This document shows, one piece after another, positions 8,858 through 17,544 of a DNA stretch of 64,000 nucleotides. Below the pieces are notes generated by a model that saw nothing but the letters and a program-made list of their open reading frames with translations, was not told the DNA's origin and searched no databases. The position numbers and the translations under genes are program-made. Source of the DNA: Mesorhizobium sp. M8A.F.Ca.ET.218.01.1.1 (GTDB lineage: Bacteria > Pseudomonadota > Alphaproteobacteria > Rhizobiales > Rhizobiaceae); NCBI RefSeq assembly GCF_004791165.1, contig NZ_SRUZ01000005.1, positions 248,001-312,000 on the forward strand. Reading direction: 5' to 3'. Each line of letters opens with the position of its first letter. Positions within the stretch are counted from its first letter, which is position 1.

Positions 8858-8883
8858 GACGTGTGCGGATTTCCGCACACGTC
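8858..8883. promoter_or_regulatory. DctD upstream activator site 1
   Basis: A perfect inverted repeat with 12-base arms (GACGTGTGCGGA and its complement) around two T residues. Its core GTGCGGATTTCCGCAC matches known DctD binding sites. It lies about 75 bases upstream of the -24 element of the dctA promoter. Confidence 0.85.
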
Positions 8884-8892
8884 TTGTTTGCC

Positions 8893-8910
8893 CTGGCGGA
8901 ATTTCGCATT
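8893..8910. promoter_or_regulatory. DctD upstream activator site 2 (imperfect)
   Basis: The core GCGGAATTTCGC at 8896-8907 is a degraded copy of site 1, whose core is GCGGATTTCCGC at 8865-8876. The two cores are offset by 31 bases, about three helical turns, so two DctD dimers would bind on the same face. Tandem sites of unequal quality are known for rhizobial dctA. Confidence 0.75.
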
Positions 8911-9004
8911 AGACTGGGGGCCAAAGCCGTGCAGGGAAGGGAGAGGGCCGACGCCGCGACAGCGCATCGATAGCGAAACCCCTGGGTTTGCCGGCCGCGA
9001 CCTG

Positions 9005-10819
9005 TTGCGCGAAGCGGTAGCGCGCCTGCGTGATGGGCGTTGGCTGCTTGCGGCAATCGCGCTCGCGGTGCTGGCCGGCGCGGTTGCCATTGCCGGCCGC
9101 ATCGCCGCGGGCCAGGCGGCCGGCGAGCTGCGCGATGGGGCACTGGCCGCCTTGCCCCTGGCGGCGGGAACCTTGACCGGCGAAATCGAAAAGCAGCGTC
9201 TCGTGCCGCTGGTGCTGGCGCGCGACGATGCGGTGCGCGATGCGCTGCGCCGCGCCGGGAAGGTCGAGGAAACGGCTCTCGACGCCAAGCTGAAGGCGAT
9301 AGCCGGCGATGCATTGGCCTCGGCCATCTATGTCATCGACACTGCGGGCATCGCGATATCGGCCAGCAATGCCGGCCAGCCGGACAGCTTTGTCGGCATC
9401 GACTATAATTTTCGCCACTATTTCACCGATGCGATGGCCAAGGGCGCTGCCAGTCAGTACGGCCTCGGCACGATCAGCGGCAAGCCGGGACTCTACCTCG
9501 CCGGCCGTGTCGACGATGCCGGCAAACCGCTTGGCGTCGCGGTCCTGAAGGTCGAACTCGGCGGTGTCGAAGCCAATTGGCGCGCAAGCGGCTTTCGCGT
9601 TTTCGTCACCGACGAACGCGGAGTCGTTCTGGCCACCAGCCAGCCCGACTGGCGGTTCCATGCGCTGGCGCCGCTCTCCGCCGCGGATGCAGCCGCCGCG
9701 CATGCCCAGCTTCAGTTGGACGCAGCCTTCGAACCGCTGCCGATACGGCGTGGCGCCGGTGATGGCCTGGCGACAATCGAGGAGGCTGGAAAATCGCGCC
9801 GGTTCGTCGAGGTGGTGCAGGACTTGCCTGGTGCCGTCCCCGGTTGGCGCCTATGGTTGCTGACGCCCGCCGATGCCGCCCTGACCGCCGCCGCCAACAC
9901 GGCGCGCCTGACGACGCTGCTCGGGCTGTTGTTGACGGGCTTGCTTGCCTATGTGCTCACCCGGCGCCGCCGCACAAGCCGGCTGCGGCAGGAGGCGCTG
10001 GCCCGCATGAACATCGAGCTGGAGAGCCGGGTCAGCACAAGGACGGCCGAATTGACGCGATCGAATACGGCGCTTGCCGGCGAAATCGCCGAGCGCGAAA
10101 ACGCCGAGGCCAAGGTCCGCCGGCTCCGCGACGATCTCGCCCAGGCCAACAGGCTCTCCATCCTCGGCCAGATCGCCGCCGGCGTCGCGCATGAAATCAA
10201 CCAGCCGGTCGCCGCCATCCGTACCTATGCCGAGAATGCCGGCCGCTTTCTCGACGCCGGCAAGACCGAACCGGCGAGCGGCAATCTGACGTCGATCGTC
10301 TCGATGACCGAACGCATCGGCGCCATCACCAGCACCTTGCGCAGTTTCGCCCGCCGGCCCGGCGTTGCGGCATCGCCACTGCCGGTGCGCGAGGCGATCG
10401 AAGGTGCGCTGTCGCTTCTGTCCGGCCGCATCCGCGATTCCGGCGTCACCATCGTCAAGCCGCACGGCACCGCCTCGCCATTGGTGATGGCGAGCCGCAT
10501 CCGGCTGGAGCAGATCCTCGTCAACCTGTTGCAGAACGCGCTGGACGCCATGAAGGACCGGCCCGATCCCCGCATCGAGATCGACCTCGCCGAACGTGAC
10601 GACCGGGTGCTGATTTCGGTGCGCGACAATGGTCCCGGCCTCGGGCCGGAAGCCGCCGGAAATCTGTTCATGCCGTTCCAGACCACCAAGGAGAAGGGGC
10701 TTGGCCTCGGCCTGGTGATCTCGCAAGAGATCGCCCAGGAATTGGGCGGCACGCTGCGGCTCGACCCCGACACCGCCGGCGGCGCATCCTTCACCATCGA
10801 CTTGAGGCGGATCGAATGA
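9005..10819 (+). CDS. dctB: C4-dicarboxylate sensor histidine kinase DctB
   Basis: A membrane sensor kinase of about 604 residues. Helix 1 (WLLAAIALAVLAGAVAIAG) leads into a periplasmic double-Cache-like sensor domain, closed by helix 2 (LTTLLGLLLTGLLAYVL). A coiled linker follows, then the H-box GVAHEINQPVAAIRTYAENA with the phosphorylated His, the N-box NLLQNALDAM, and the DNGPGLG and GLGLGLVIS ATP-site boxes. The start is uncertain. No ATG exists in frame, and TTG at 9005 is chosen as the first start downstream of the activator sites. In-frame TTG at 8888 and GTG at 8861 lie near or inside those sites. A strong Shine-Dalgarno-like GGAAGGGAGAGGG at 8935-8947 has no ordinary start codon at the right distance. 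Confidence 0.9.
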   Translation: MREAVARLRDGRWLLAAIALAVLAGAVAIAGRIAAGQAAGELRDGALAALPLAAGTLTGEIEKQRLVPLVLARDDAVRDALRRAGKVEETALDAKLKAIAGDALASAIYVIDTAGIAISASNAGQPDSFVGIDYNFRHYFTDAMAKGAASQYGLGTISGKPGLYLAGRVDDAGKPLGVAVLKVELGGVEANWRASGFRVFVTDERGVVLATSQPDWRFHALAPLSAADAAAAHAQLQLDAAFEPLPIRRGAGDGLATIEEAGKSRRFVEVVQDLPGAVPGWRLWLLTPADAALTAAANTARLTTLLGLLLTGLLAYVLTRRRRTSRLRQEALARMNIELESRVSTRTAELTRSNTALAGEIAERENAEAKVRRLRDDLAQANRLSILGQIAAGVAHEINQPVAAIRTYAENAGRFLDAGKTEPASGNLTSIVSMTERIGAITSTLRSFARRPGVAASPLPVREAIEGALSLLSGRIRDSGVTIVKPHGTASPLVMASRIRLEQILVNLLQNALDAMKDRPDPRIEIDLAERDDRVLISVRDNGPGLGPEAAGNLFMPFQTTKEKGLGLGLVISQEIAQELGGTLRLDPDTAGGASFTIDLRRIE

Positions 10820-12168
10820 CCGAGGAATCAGGGCTGGTGGCGCTCGTCGATGACGATGCGGACCTGCTGCATGCCACCACGCAACTGCTCGAACTTGCCG
10901 GTTTCACAGTAATTGCGCTGAAGGCCGCCGAAGCGGCGCTCGGCGTTGTCGACGAGAGTTTCGAAGGCGTGGTGGTCAGCGACATCCGCATGCCCGGCAT
11001 GAACGGTCTGCAGCTCTTCGACCGCGTCAAGGCAGTTGACGCCGACTTGCCGGTGATCCTGGTTACCGGGCATGGCGATGTCGATCTTGCGGTCGCCGCG
11101 CTCAAGGATGGCGTCTACGATTTCATCCCGAAACCCTATGCGGCGGAGCGCTTGGTCGAGGCGCTGAAACGGGCATCGGAGAAGCGGCGGCTGGTGATGG
11201 AAAACCGGCGGCTGCGCGAAGCCGCGGCACTTGCCGCCGACGGTATGCCGTTGATCGGCGAGGCGCCCGCCATCCGCCGATTGCGCGAGACCTTGCGCCA
11301 GATCGCCGACATGGATGTCGACGTGCTGGTGGAAGGCGAGACGGGAACCGGCAAGGAAGTGGTGGCCGACCTCCTGCACAGATGGGGCAGGCGCCGTGCA
11401 AAGCCCTTCGTGGCGCTGAACTGCGGCGCCCTGCCGGAGACCGTCATCGAGAGCGAACTGTTCGGTCACGAGGCCGGCGCGTTCACCGGCGCGCAGCGGC
11501 GACGCATCGGCCGCGTCGAGCACTCCAGCGGCGGCACGCTGTTTCTCGACGAGATCGAATCCATGCCGCCGGCCCTGCAGGTCAAGCTCTTGCGGGTGCT
11601 GGAAACGCGCAGCCTCACCCCCCTCGGCTCGAACGAGACACGGCGCCTCGATCTCAGGGTCGTCGCGGCGACCAAGGTCGATCTCGGCCGGCCGGATCAA
11701 CGCGGCGATTTCCGCGAGGACCTCTATTTCCGCCTCAACGTGGTGACGCTGCGCATCCCGCCCCTGCGCGAGCGGCGCGGCGATATCCCGATGCTGTTCG
11801 GGCATTTCCTCGGCAAGGCCGCGGAACGCTTCGGCCGGCCTGTCGGCAAGGTGAATGCCGCCGTGAGCGATTATCTCCAGTCGCACGACTGGCCGGGCAA
11901 TGTGCGTGAACTGGCGCATTTCGCCGATCGTGTCGCGCTCGGCCTTGGGCCCGATGACGAGGCCGGCGCGAGCCCCGCGCGGCCGGGGCCTGCCGCCGCG
12001 CTGCCCGAAAGGGTTGGGCAGTACGAGGCGCAGCTCATCCGCGACGCGCTACGCGACCATGGCGGCGACGTGCGCGGCGCCATCGACGCGCTCGGCGTGC
12101 CGCGCAAGACGTTCTACGACAAGCTCAAGCGCTATGGCATCGCCGCATCCGACTTCCGCCCCTCTTGA
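10816..12168 (+). CDS. dctD: Sigma-54-dependent response regulator DctD
   Basis: A 450-residue NtrC-family activator. The receiver domain has the phosphorylated Asp56 in VSDIRMPG. The AAA+ domain carries the Walker A motif GETGTGKE and the sigma-54-contacting GAFTGA motif. A C-terminal Fis-type helix-turn-helix (GGDVRGAIDALGVPRKTFYDKL) completes it. It overlaps dctB by four bases (ATGA), so kinase and regulator are co-translated. It should bind the palindromes at 8858-8910 and activate dctA. Confidence 0.96.
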   Translation: MTEESGLVALVDDDADLLHATTQLLELAGFTVIALKAAEAALGVVDESFEGVVVSDIRMPGMNGLQLFDRVKAVDADLPVILVTGHGDVDLAVAALKDGVYDFIPKPYAAERLVEALKRASEKRRLVMENRRLREAAALAADGMPLIGEAPAIRRLRETLRQIADMDVDVLVEGETGTGKEVVADLLHRWGRRRAKPFVALNCGALPETVIESELFGHEAGAFTGAQRRRIGRVEHSSGGTLFLDEIESMPPALQVKLLRVLETRSLTPLGSNETRRLDLRVVAATKVDLGRPDQRGDFREDLYFRLNVVTLRIPPLRERRGDIPMLFGHFLGKAAERFGRPVGKVNAAVSDYLQSHDWPGNVRELAHFADRVALGLGPDDEAGASPARPGPAAALPERVGQYEAQLIRDALRDHGGDVRGAIDALGVPRKTFYDKLKRYGIAASDFRPS

Positions 12169-12197
12169 TGCTTCCAACCCCGCAATCCGGAAAAGCC

Positions 12198-12623
12198 ATG
12201 AACACCACGCTCGAAACGACCGCCAATCCCCGCCCGGAAGAACTCGCCTTTCTCGGTGAACGGCTGACGGCGTTCAACGATAGCGATGTCGGCGCTTCCC
12301 AGAGGAAGGCACTGGCCGTTTTCGTCCGCGACGAGGCCGGTGCGATCGTCGCCGGGATCTCCGGCTATACCGCCTGGGGCTGGCTCTATGTGCAATGGCT
12401 GTGGGTCGATGAAAGGCTGCGCGGCCGGCACATGGCTGGCCAGATGCTCGAGGCGGCCGAACAGGAAGCCGTGGCGCGCGGCTGCCACGGCGCGTTGATC
12501 GACACCTTCAACCCGAACGCCGACAAGGTCTACCAGCGCCAGGGCTATCAGCCGTTCGGCACCCTTGCCGATTTCCCCGTCGGCCGCAGCCGTATCTTCC
12601 TGCAGAAAAGGCTGGTTGCGTGA
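12198..12623 (+). CDS. GNAT family N-acetyltransferase
   Basis: A 141-residue GNAT protein. The acetyl-CoA site is seen as LWVDERLRGRHMAGQMLEAAE, a diverged form of the R/Q-x-x-G-x-G/A pyrophosphate loop. The late DTFNPNADKVYQRQGYQPFG is the usual C-terminal beta/alpha region. The ATG at 12198 follows a GGA; an upstream in-frame ATG at 12168 overlaps the dctD stop and is less likely. The substrate is unknown. Its stop abuts the stop of anmK on the other strand with no gap. Confidence 0.85.
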   Translation: MNTTLETTANPRPEELAFLGERLTAFNDSDVGASQRKALAVFVRDEAGAIVAGISGYTAWGWLYVQWLWVDERLRGRHMAGQMLEAAEQEAVARGCHGALIDTFNPNADKVYQRQGYQPFGTLADFPVGRSRIFLQKRLVA

Positions 12624-13739
12624 TCAGCCTGCCAGTTTGCCGCCGCGCATCGGCTGCGGCGCACCCGTCGTGCTCGGGAAACTGATCGGCAGGCCACGCA
12701 GGACGCGGACCGCGAGGAAGGCGAAACACTCCGCCTCCACTGCGTCGCCACTCCAGCCGAGGCTTTCGGCCAGCACCACCTCGACGCCAGCGCGGCTGGC
12801 CAGCATGGCCATCATCGTCGGGTTGTGGCGGCCGCCGCCACTGACCACCAGCTTCTTCGGCCGGCTGGGCAGGAGGTCGAGCGCCTTGCCTACGGCGCCG
12901 GCCGTGAAGGCGGTGAGCAGGGCGGCGCCATCCTCGGCATCGAGGCCGTCGGCCATGGCGGCGCCGAAATCGAAACGGTCGAGCGATTTCGGATAGGGCT
13001 TGCTCAGATAGGGATGCTGCAACAGCTTGGCGAGCCGGGCTTCATCCACCTTGCCCGCGCCGCCCAGCGCGCCGTCGCGGTCCATTTCGCCGAGCCCTTT
13101 CGACTTGATGAAATCGTTGAGCGGCGCGTTGGCGGGGCCGGTGTCGAAGGCGATGACATTGTCGGCGCCGTCCCACCAGGTGATGTTGGCGACGCCGCCG
13201 AGATTGAGCACGGCCACTTCGCCACTGGCGCCGGCGCTGCGCATCAGCGCGGTGTGATACGCGGCTGCCAAGGGCGCGCCCTGTCCGCCGGCGCGCATGT
13301 CGGCCGAGCGGAAATCATAGGCAACCTTGGTGCCCAATATCTCATGCATCAGCTCACCATCGCCGAGCTGCCGGGTCTGGCCGAGCCGTCCGACCTGCGG
13401 CGCCCGATGCAGCACGGTCTGGCCGTGGAAGCCGACGACGCCAATCTCGGCCATCGTCATGCCGTGGCCCTCGACCAGTTCCTTGACCGCCGCCGACTGG
13501 GCGCGCGTCAGCGCCTCTTCGGCCTTGCGGAAGATCGCCGGTTCTGGCCCGGTGAAATTCCAGGCCCTGGCCGCCGTCAGCGTCTCTTCCAGCAAGGAGC
13601 GGATCGATTGGGGATAGGGCATCAGCCGGTAGGTACCGAAATCGTCGATCCGCTCGCCGTCGGTCTTGATCAGCGCCACGTCGATATTGCCGTCAAGTAC
13701 GGTGCCGGTCATCAGGCCGACGGCCCAGATTGGTTCCAT
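12624..13739 (-). CDS. anmK: Anhydro-N-acetylmuramic acid kinase AnmK
   Basis: A 371-residue kinase, the normal family length. It opens MEPIWAVGLMTGTVLDG, the AnmK form of the phosphate loop (usually MSGTSLDG). It continues with the VGFHGQTVLH motif, the VAVLNLGGVANITW segment and LVVSGGGRHNPTMM. AnmK hydrates and phosphorylates 1,6-anhydro-MurNAc to MurNAc-6-phosphate, the substrate of MurQ, which is encoded upstream in the same block. The start at 13739 lies four bases after the stop of the serine hydrolase. A longer frame to 13961 only overlaps that gene. Confidence 0.95.
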   Translation of the reverse strand: MEPIWAVGLMTGTVLDGNIDVALIKTDGERIDDFGTYRLMPYPQSIRSLLEETLTAARAWNFTGPEPAIFRKAEEALTRAQSAAVKELVEGHGMTMAEIGVVGFHGQTVLHRAPQVGRLGQTRQLGDGELMHEILGTKVAYDFRSADMRAGGQGAPLAAAYHTALMRSAGASGEVAVLNLGGVANITWWDGADNVIAFDTGPANAPLNDFIKSKGLGEMDRDGALGGAGKVDEARLAKLLQHPYLSKPYPKSLDRFDFGAAMADGLDAEDGAALLTAFTAGAVGKALDLLPSRPKKLVVSGGGRHNPTMMAMLASRAGVEVVLAESLGWSGDAVEAECFAFLAVRVLRGLPISFPSTTGAPQPMRGGKLAG

Positions 13740-13743
13740 GGTC

Positions 13744-14748
13744 CTAGTCCCTGTTGATGAGATCGCCGACCGCCTGCCGCAGCGAAACGATGCCGCTGTC
13801 GAAATGACGTGTCGGATGAATGCGGTTGGTGAGCAAGGTCCATGCCTTGCCTCTGTCGAAGTCGATCCACAGCCCGGTGCCGGTAAAGCCGGTATGGCCG
13901 ATCGTTCCCGGACCGCACAGCGCACCGCCGGACCACCCTTCATAAGGGCATTCCCAGCCATGGGTGCGGGTGGCCGACAAGGGCGTACGCATCAACGCGA
14001 TCGAACGCTCAGATGCGCCGGTGCCGTCCAGCAGCGCTTGCGCGAAATCGAGCACCGAAGCGGCCGTGCCGAACAGGCCGGCATGACCCGCACCTTGCAG
14101 GGCCGAGCAATTGTCGTCGTGCACCTCGCCCGACAGCACGCGATGGCGCCAGGTGCAGTCCTCGGTCGCGGCGGTGGCATCGGGTTCAGCGAACCAGGCA
14201 AAACCCGGCCCGGGCTCCATGTCGCGGATGCTCTTGCCCGACAGCCGCTCCAGCGCGAAGCCGAGCAGGATGAAGTTGATGTCGGAATAGACGGGATCAC
14301 GGGCGCGCCATTCGCGCTGCAGGATGAAGGCGCGCAGCAGTTCGGGATCGCGTCCATAGGTGTAAATCGGCTCGACGGCAGGGAAGGGCGTCTGGTGGCC
14401 GAGGCACTGGCGGAAGGTCACCTTCCGCTCCCAGGCGTTCGCGTCATACTGGCGAAGGTCGGGAAGCAGGGTGATCAGCGGCGCGTCGAGATCGATGGTG
14501 CCGTCCTGCGCCAGCGCCAGGATGCGTGGCGTGGTGAAGATCACCTTGGTCAGGGACGCCAGGTCGAACCAGGTGTTTTCCCGCATCGGCCTGACCTTGG
14601 GCACGAGCTGTGCCGAGCCAATTGCGCGGACGATGCGTTCGCCACTTTTGTCGACAATGCCGAGCACGCCGCCGGGGATACACTTGGCCGAGACGGCCGT
14701 TGCCAAGGGCGCGAATGCGCGATTGAAGATCTGGGCGAGGTCGCTCAA
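13744..14748 (-). CDS. Class C beta-lactamase-family serine hydrolase (possible muropeptide amidase)
   Basis: A 334-residue member of the beta-lactamase/transpeptidase-like fold. The nucleophile motif is SLTK (S-x-x-K) in FDLASLTKVIF. A YSD segment is in the place of the second-box tyrosine, and HTG (GHTGFTGTG) replaces the usual KTG. No signal peptide is evident, so it is probably cytoplasmic. A serine hydrolase of this fold, AmiE (YbbE), sits in the Bacillus subtilis MurNAc operon and cleaves peptide from MurNAc. The same role is the best guess here from context. An esterase remains possible. Confidence 0.85.
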   Translation of the reverse strand: MSDLAQIFNRAFAPLATAVSAKCIPGGVLGIVDKSGERIVRAIGSAQLVPKVRPMRENTWFDLASLTKVIFTTPRILALAQDGTIDLDAPLITLLPDLRQYDANAWERKVTFRQCLGHQTPFPAVEPIYTYGRDPELLRAFILQREWRARDPVYSDINFILLGFALERLSGKSIRDMEPGPGFAWFAEPDATAATEDCTWRHRVLSGEVHDDNCSALQGAGHAGLFGTAASVLDFAQALLDGTGASERSIALMRTPLSATRTHGWECPYEGWSGGALCGPGTIGHTGFTGTGLWIDFDRGKAWTLLTNRIHPTRHFDSGIVSLRQAVGDLINRD

Positions 14749-14781
14749 TGCCGGCCTCCTTCGGAGAAGTAGCGCTCTACG

Positions 14782-14940
14782 GCGCCCCCCTCTGTCCTGC
14801 CGGACATCTCCCCCTCTAGGGGGGAGATTGGCAGTTCGTGCGCGGCGCCAGCCCTCAGACGTTGGAGATTGGCGAAAGCCGTGACGGCATCCGATCTCCC
14901 CCCTAGAGGGGGAGATGCCCGGCAGGGCAGAGGGGGGCGC
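14782..14940. repeat. Long inverted repeat (47-base arms), MITE-like intergenic palindrome
   Basis: The arms at 14782-14828 and 14894-14940 are reverse complements except at two positions. They enclose a 65-base centre. Each arm itself holds a second palindrome (CTCCCCCTCTAGGGGGGAG), so the transcript could form a cruciform-like structure. The ends are GCGCCCCCC and GGGGGGCGC. No transposase is present. Palindromes of this type recur between genes in Mesorhizobium-like genomes (recalled, not searched). It fills the only long gap inside the salvage operon, between the ABC ATPase and the serine hydrolase. Confidence 0.85.
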
Positions 14941-14956
14941 TGTCCCGCTGACATGT

Positions 14957-16705
14957 CTAGGTTTCCATCCTCACTTTGTGATCCGCCCCAAACTTCTCCC
15001 ATTTCGCCGGCGCCGGTTCATACCCCTGCGGCCTGACCAGCGAAGGGACCTGACGCGTGTCGATCTCGAAATGCTCGTGCCGACGATCGATCGCCGGAAC
15101 GGCTGATATCAGCTTCTTCGTATAGGAATGCCTCGGCTTCGACAGCACGGACTGCGCGTCGCCGATCTCGACGATCTGGCCGGCATAAATGACGGCGATG
15201 CGGTGCGCGATCCGTTCGACCACCGCCATATCGTGCGAGATGAACAGATAAGCCAACCCAAACTCGCGCTGCAGGTCGACCAGCAGCTCCAGCACCTTCG
15301 CCTGCACCGAGACATCGAGCGCCGAAACCGCTTCATCGAGAACGACCACGGACGGGTTGAGCATCAGTGCGCGGGCAATACATAGCCTTTGCCGCTGGCC
15401 GCCGGAGAATTCATGCGGATAGCGCTCGAGGCTGTTCTTGGGCAGGCCGACGCGTTCGAGCAGGCTCGCCATCCTGGCCCGTGTTTGGGCATCCACCCGC
15501 CCACCGGTGGCGATGACCGGCTCGGCGAGGATGCTCTCGATGGTGAGCCTCGGGTTGAGCGACGCGTAGGGGTTCTGGAACACCATCTGCACGGGCTTGG
15601 CACTGCGCTCCGCCGACGCCATTCGGCTGGCGACGGAGAAATTGCCACGCGTCGACCGCACCAGCCCCAACACCGCCTTGGCGGTGGTGGATTTGCCCGA
15701 GCCGCTCTCGCCGACGATGGCCAGCGTCTCGCCTTGCATCAGGTCGAAGTCGACGCCGTCGACGGCATGCACCGCGCCGGTCGCGCGACTGAAGAAACTG
15801 CTCTTGAGCGGAAACCGCACCACGAGCCCATCGACCTTCAAGGCCGGCTGCGTGTTCGCGCCCTTGTCGCGCAGCCCGTCCGCGCGCGTGGCCCGACCGC
15901 TGGCGAAATGCGGCACGTCCTGCAGCAGATGCTGCGTGTAGGGATGCTGGGGGCTATCGAGGATCTGGTTCAGTTCGCCGTGTTCCACGGCCTCTCCGTT
16001 CTGCATCACCATCACCTTGTCGGCGATGCCGGCGACCAGGCCGATATCGTGCGTGATGAAGATCATCGACATGCCGCTTTCGCGCTTCAGCTCGGCCAGC
16101 AGCGCCATGATCTGTGCCTGCACCGTCACGTCGAGCGCCGTCGTCGGCTCGTCGGCGATCAGCAGGCGCGGATTGCAGGCGAGCGCAATGGCAATCATCA
16201 CCCTTTGCAGCATGCCGCCGGACAGCTGGTTGGGCGTGTATTTCAGCCGTCGCGCGGCATCGGGAATGCGCACGCGGTCGAGCGCGTCCCTGGCTGCCGC
16301 CGTCGCTTGCCGGCCCGTCAGCCCGCGATGCAGCCGGAACGATTCCTCGATCTGCGTGCCGATGGTCAGCACCGGGTTGAGCGACGTCATCGGTTCCTGG
16401 AAGATCATGCCGATTTCGGCGCCGCGAATGCCGGTCAGTTGTGGCTCGGTTGCGGTCGCCAACTCGAAGATGGTCCCATCGGCCCGCTTGAGCTTCATCG
16501 AGCCGCCGGTGATGCGGCCGCCGCCGAAGTCGACGAGCCGGTTGATCGACAGCGCGGTGACGGATTTGCCCGAGCCGCTCTCGCCGACAATGGCCAGCGT
16601 CTCGCCGTCGGCGACATCGAAACTGACGCCGCGCACCACTTCGTTGGCCTGGGGATTGCGGCCGAAGCCGACGCGCAGGTCTAAAACCGAGAGGAGCGGG
16701 GTCAT
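14957..16705 (-). CDS. Peptide-type ABC transporter ATPase with two fused nucleotide-binding domains
   Basis: A 582-residue protein with two complete DppD/DppF-like ATPase domains. The first has Walker A GESGSGKS, signature LSGGMLQR and Walker B LLIADEPTTALD. The second has GESGSGKSTTAK, FSGGQRQR and VVLDEAVSALD. Fused forms occur in the GsiA/YejF group. The start at 16705 (MTPLLSVLDL) overlaps the permease stop by four bases. A frame extension to 17581 is shadow coding. In this operon it should power import of peptide or muropeptide fragments; YejF-type systems are known muropeptide importers in related bacteria. Confidence 0.93.
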   Translation of the reverse strand: MTPLLSVLDLRVGFGRNPQANEVVRGVSFDVADGETLAIVGESGSGKSVTALSINRLVDFGGGRITGGSMKLKRADGTIFELATATEPQLTGIRGAEIGMIFQEPMTSLNPVLTIGTQIEESFRLHRGLTGRQATAAARDALDRVRIPDAARRLKYTPNQLSGGMLQRVMIAIALACNPRLLIADEPTTALDVTVQAQIMALLAELKRESGMSMIFITHDIGLVAGIADKVMVMQNGEAVEHGELNQILDSPQHPYTQHLLQDVPHFASGRATRADGLRDKGANTQPALKVDGLVVRFPLKSSFFSRATGAVHAVDGVDFDLMQGETLAIVGESGSGKSTTAKAVLGLVRSTRGNFSVASRMASAERSAKPVQMVFQNPYASLNPRLTIESILAEPVIATGGRVDAQTRARMASLLERVGLPKNSLERYPHEFSGGQRQRLCIARALMLNPSVVVLDEAVSALDVSVQAKVLELLVDLQREFGLAYLFISHDMAVVERIAHRIAVIYAGQIVEIGDAQSVLSKPRHSYTKKLISAVPAIDRRHEHFEIDTRQVPSLVRPQGYEPAPAKWEKFGADHKVRMET

Positions 16706-17544
16706 GCCAACGCCCTTCGCATCTTCGGGTCGAGAATGTCGCGCAAGGCGTCGCCCAGCAGGTTGAAGCCGAGGATGCTGATCATGATCGCCAGGCCGGG
16801 GAAGATCATCAGCCAGGGCGCCGTCTCCATCAAATTGCGGCTGTCGCTCAGCATCAGGCCGAGCGAGGCGGCGGGCGGCTGCGTTCCGAGGCCAAGGAAA
16901 CTCAAGCCGGCTTCCGTCAGCAGCGCCCAGGCGAGCGCCAGCGTCACCTGCACGGTCAAGGGCGCCACAAGGTTGAGCAGCAGATGCCGCGTCACGATGT
17001 AGGACGAACTGCTGCCGAAGGTACGCGCCGCATCGACGAACTCGCGTGTCTTGAGCGACAGCGCGGGGCCGCGAACCACCCGCGTGAAGATCGGCGTGTA
17101 GACGATGCCGATGGCCACCACGCTGGTCCAGGTGCCCGGCCCGGCAACGGTAACGATGAGCAGCGCCAGCAGGATCGCCGGGAAGGCCAGCAGCACATCC
17201 ATGACCCGCATCACCACGCCGTCCCAGCGGCGGCCGAGCCAGGCGGCGGCAAGCCCCAGCACCGTGCCGGCAAGGGTGGCGAAGGCAACCGAGAAGAAGG
17301 CGACCGTGAAGGACTGGCCGATGCCCGCCATCAGCCGGCTGGCGACGTCGCGGCCGAACAGGTCCGTGCCCATCCAGTAGCCGGCGCTCGGCGCGTGCAG
17401 ACGGTCGATGCGGTATTGCGTGATCGGATTGTGCGGCGTCAGCCCGAGCAGGCCAAGGATGGCGAGCAGCAGATAGACGCAGACGATGCCGCCGCCGATG
17501 CGGCCGCTGCCATGCCGGAAGACGGCGCGCAGGATGCGCATCAC
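16702..17544 (-). CDS. Peptide-type ABC transporter permease, DppC/OppC type
   Basis: A 280-residue inner-membrane permease of the BPD_transp_1/OppC family. The periplasmic loop NPITQYRIDRLHAPSAGYWMG after helix 1 and the sentence GTDLFGRDVASRLMAG are family hallmarks. The EAA-type loop is EFVDAARTFGSSSSYIVTRHLL. It overlaps both the upstream DppB-type permease and the downstream ATPase gene by four bases, so the transporter genes are translationally coupled. Confidence 0.93.
   Translation of the reverse strand: MMRILRAVFRHGSGRIGGGIVCVYLLLAILGLLGLTPHNPITQYRIDRLHAPSAGYWMGTDLFGRDVASRLMAGIGQSFTVAFFSVAFATLAGTVLGLAAAWLGRRWDGVVMRVMDVLLAFPAILLALLIVTVAGPGTWTSVVAIGIVYTPIFTRVVRGPALSLKTREFVDAARTFGSSSSYIVTRHLLLNLVAPLTVQVTLALAWALLTEAGLSFLGLGTQPPAASLGLMLSDSRNLMETAPWLMIFPGLAIMISILGFNLLGDALRDILDPKMRRALA

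Noticed and set aside
7685..9004. N-terminal extension of the dctB frame across the dctA gene
   Set aside because: The extension is antisense to dctA and passes through the sigma-54 promoter and DctD sites; only the part from about 9005 on looks like DctB.
14782..14940. Insertion sequence
   Set aside because: There are long inverted arms, but the 65-base centre has no transposase and no target duplication was identified; annotated as an intergenic repeat instead.
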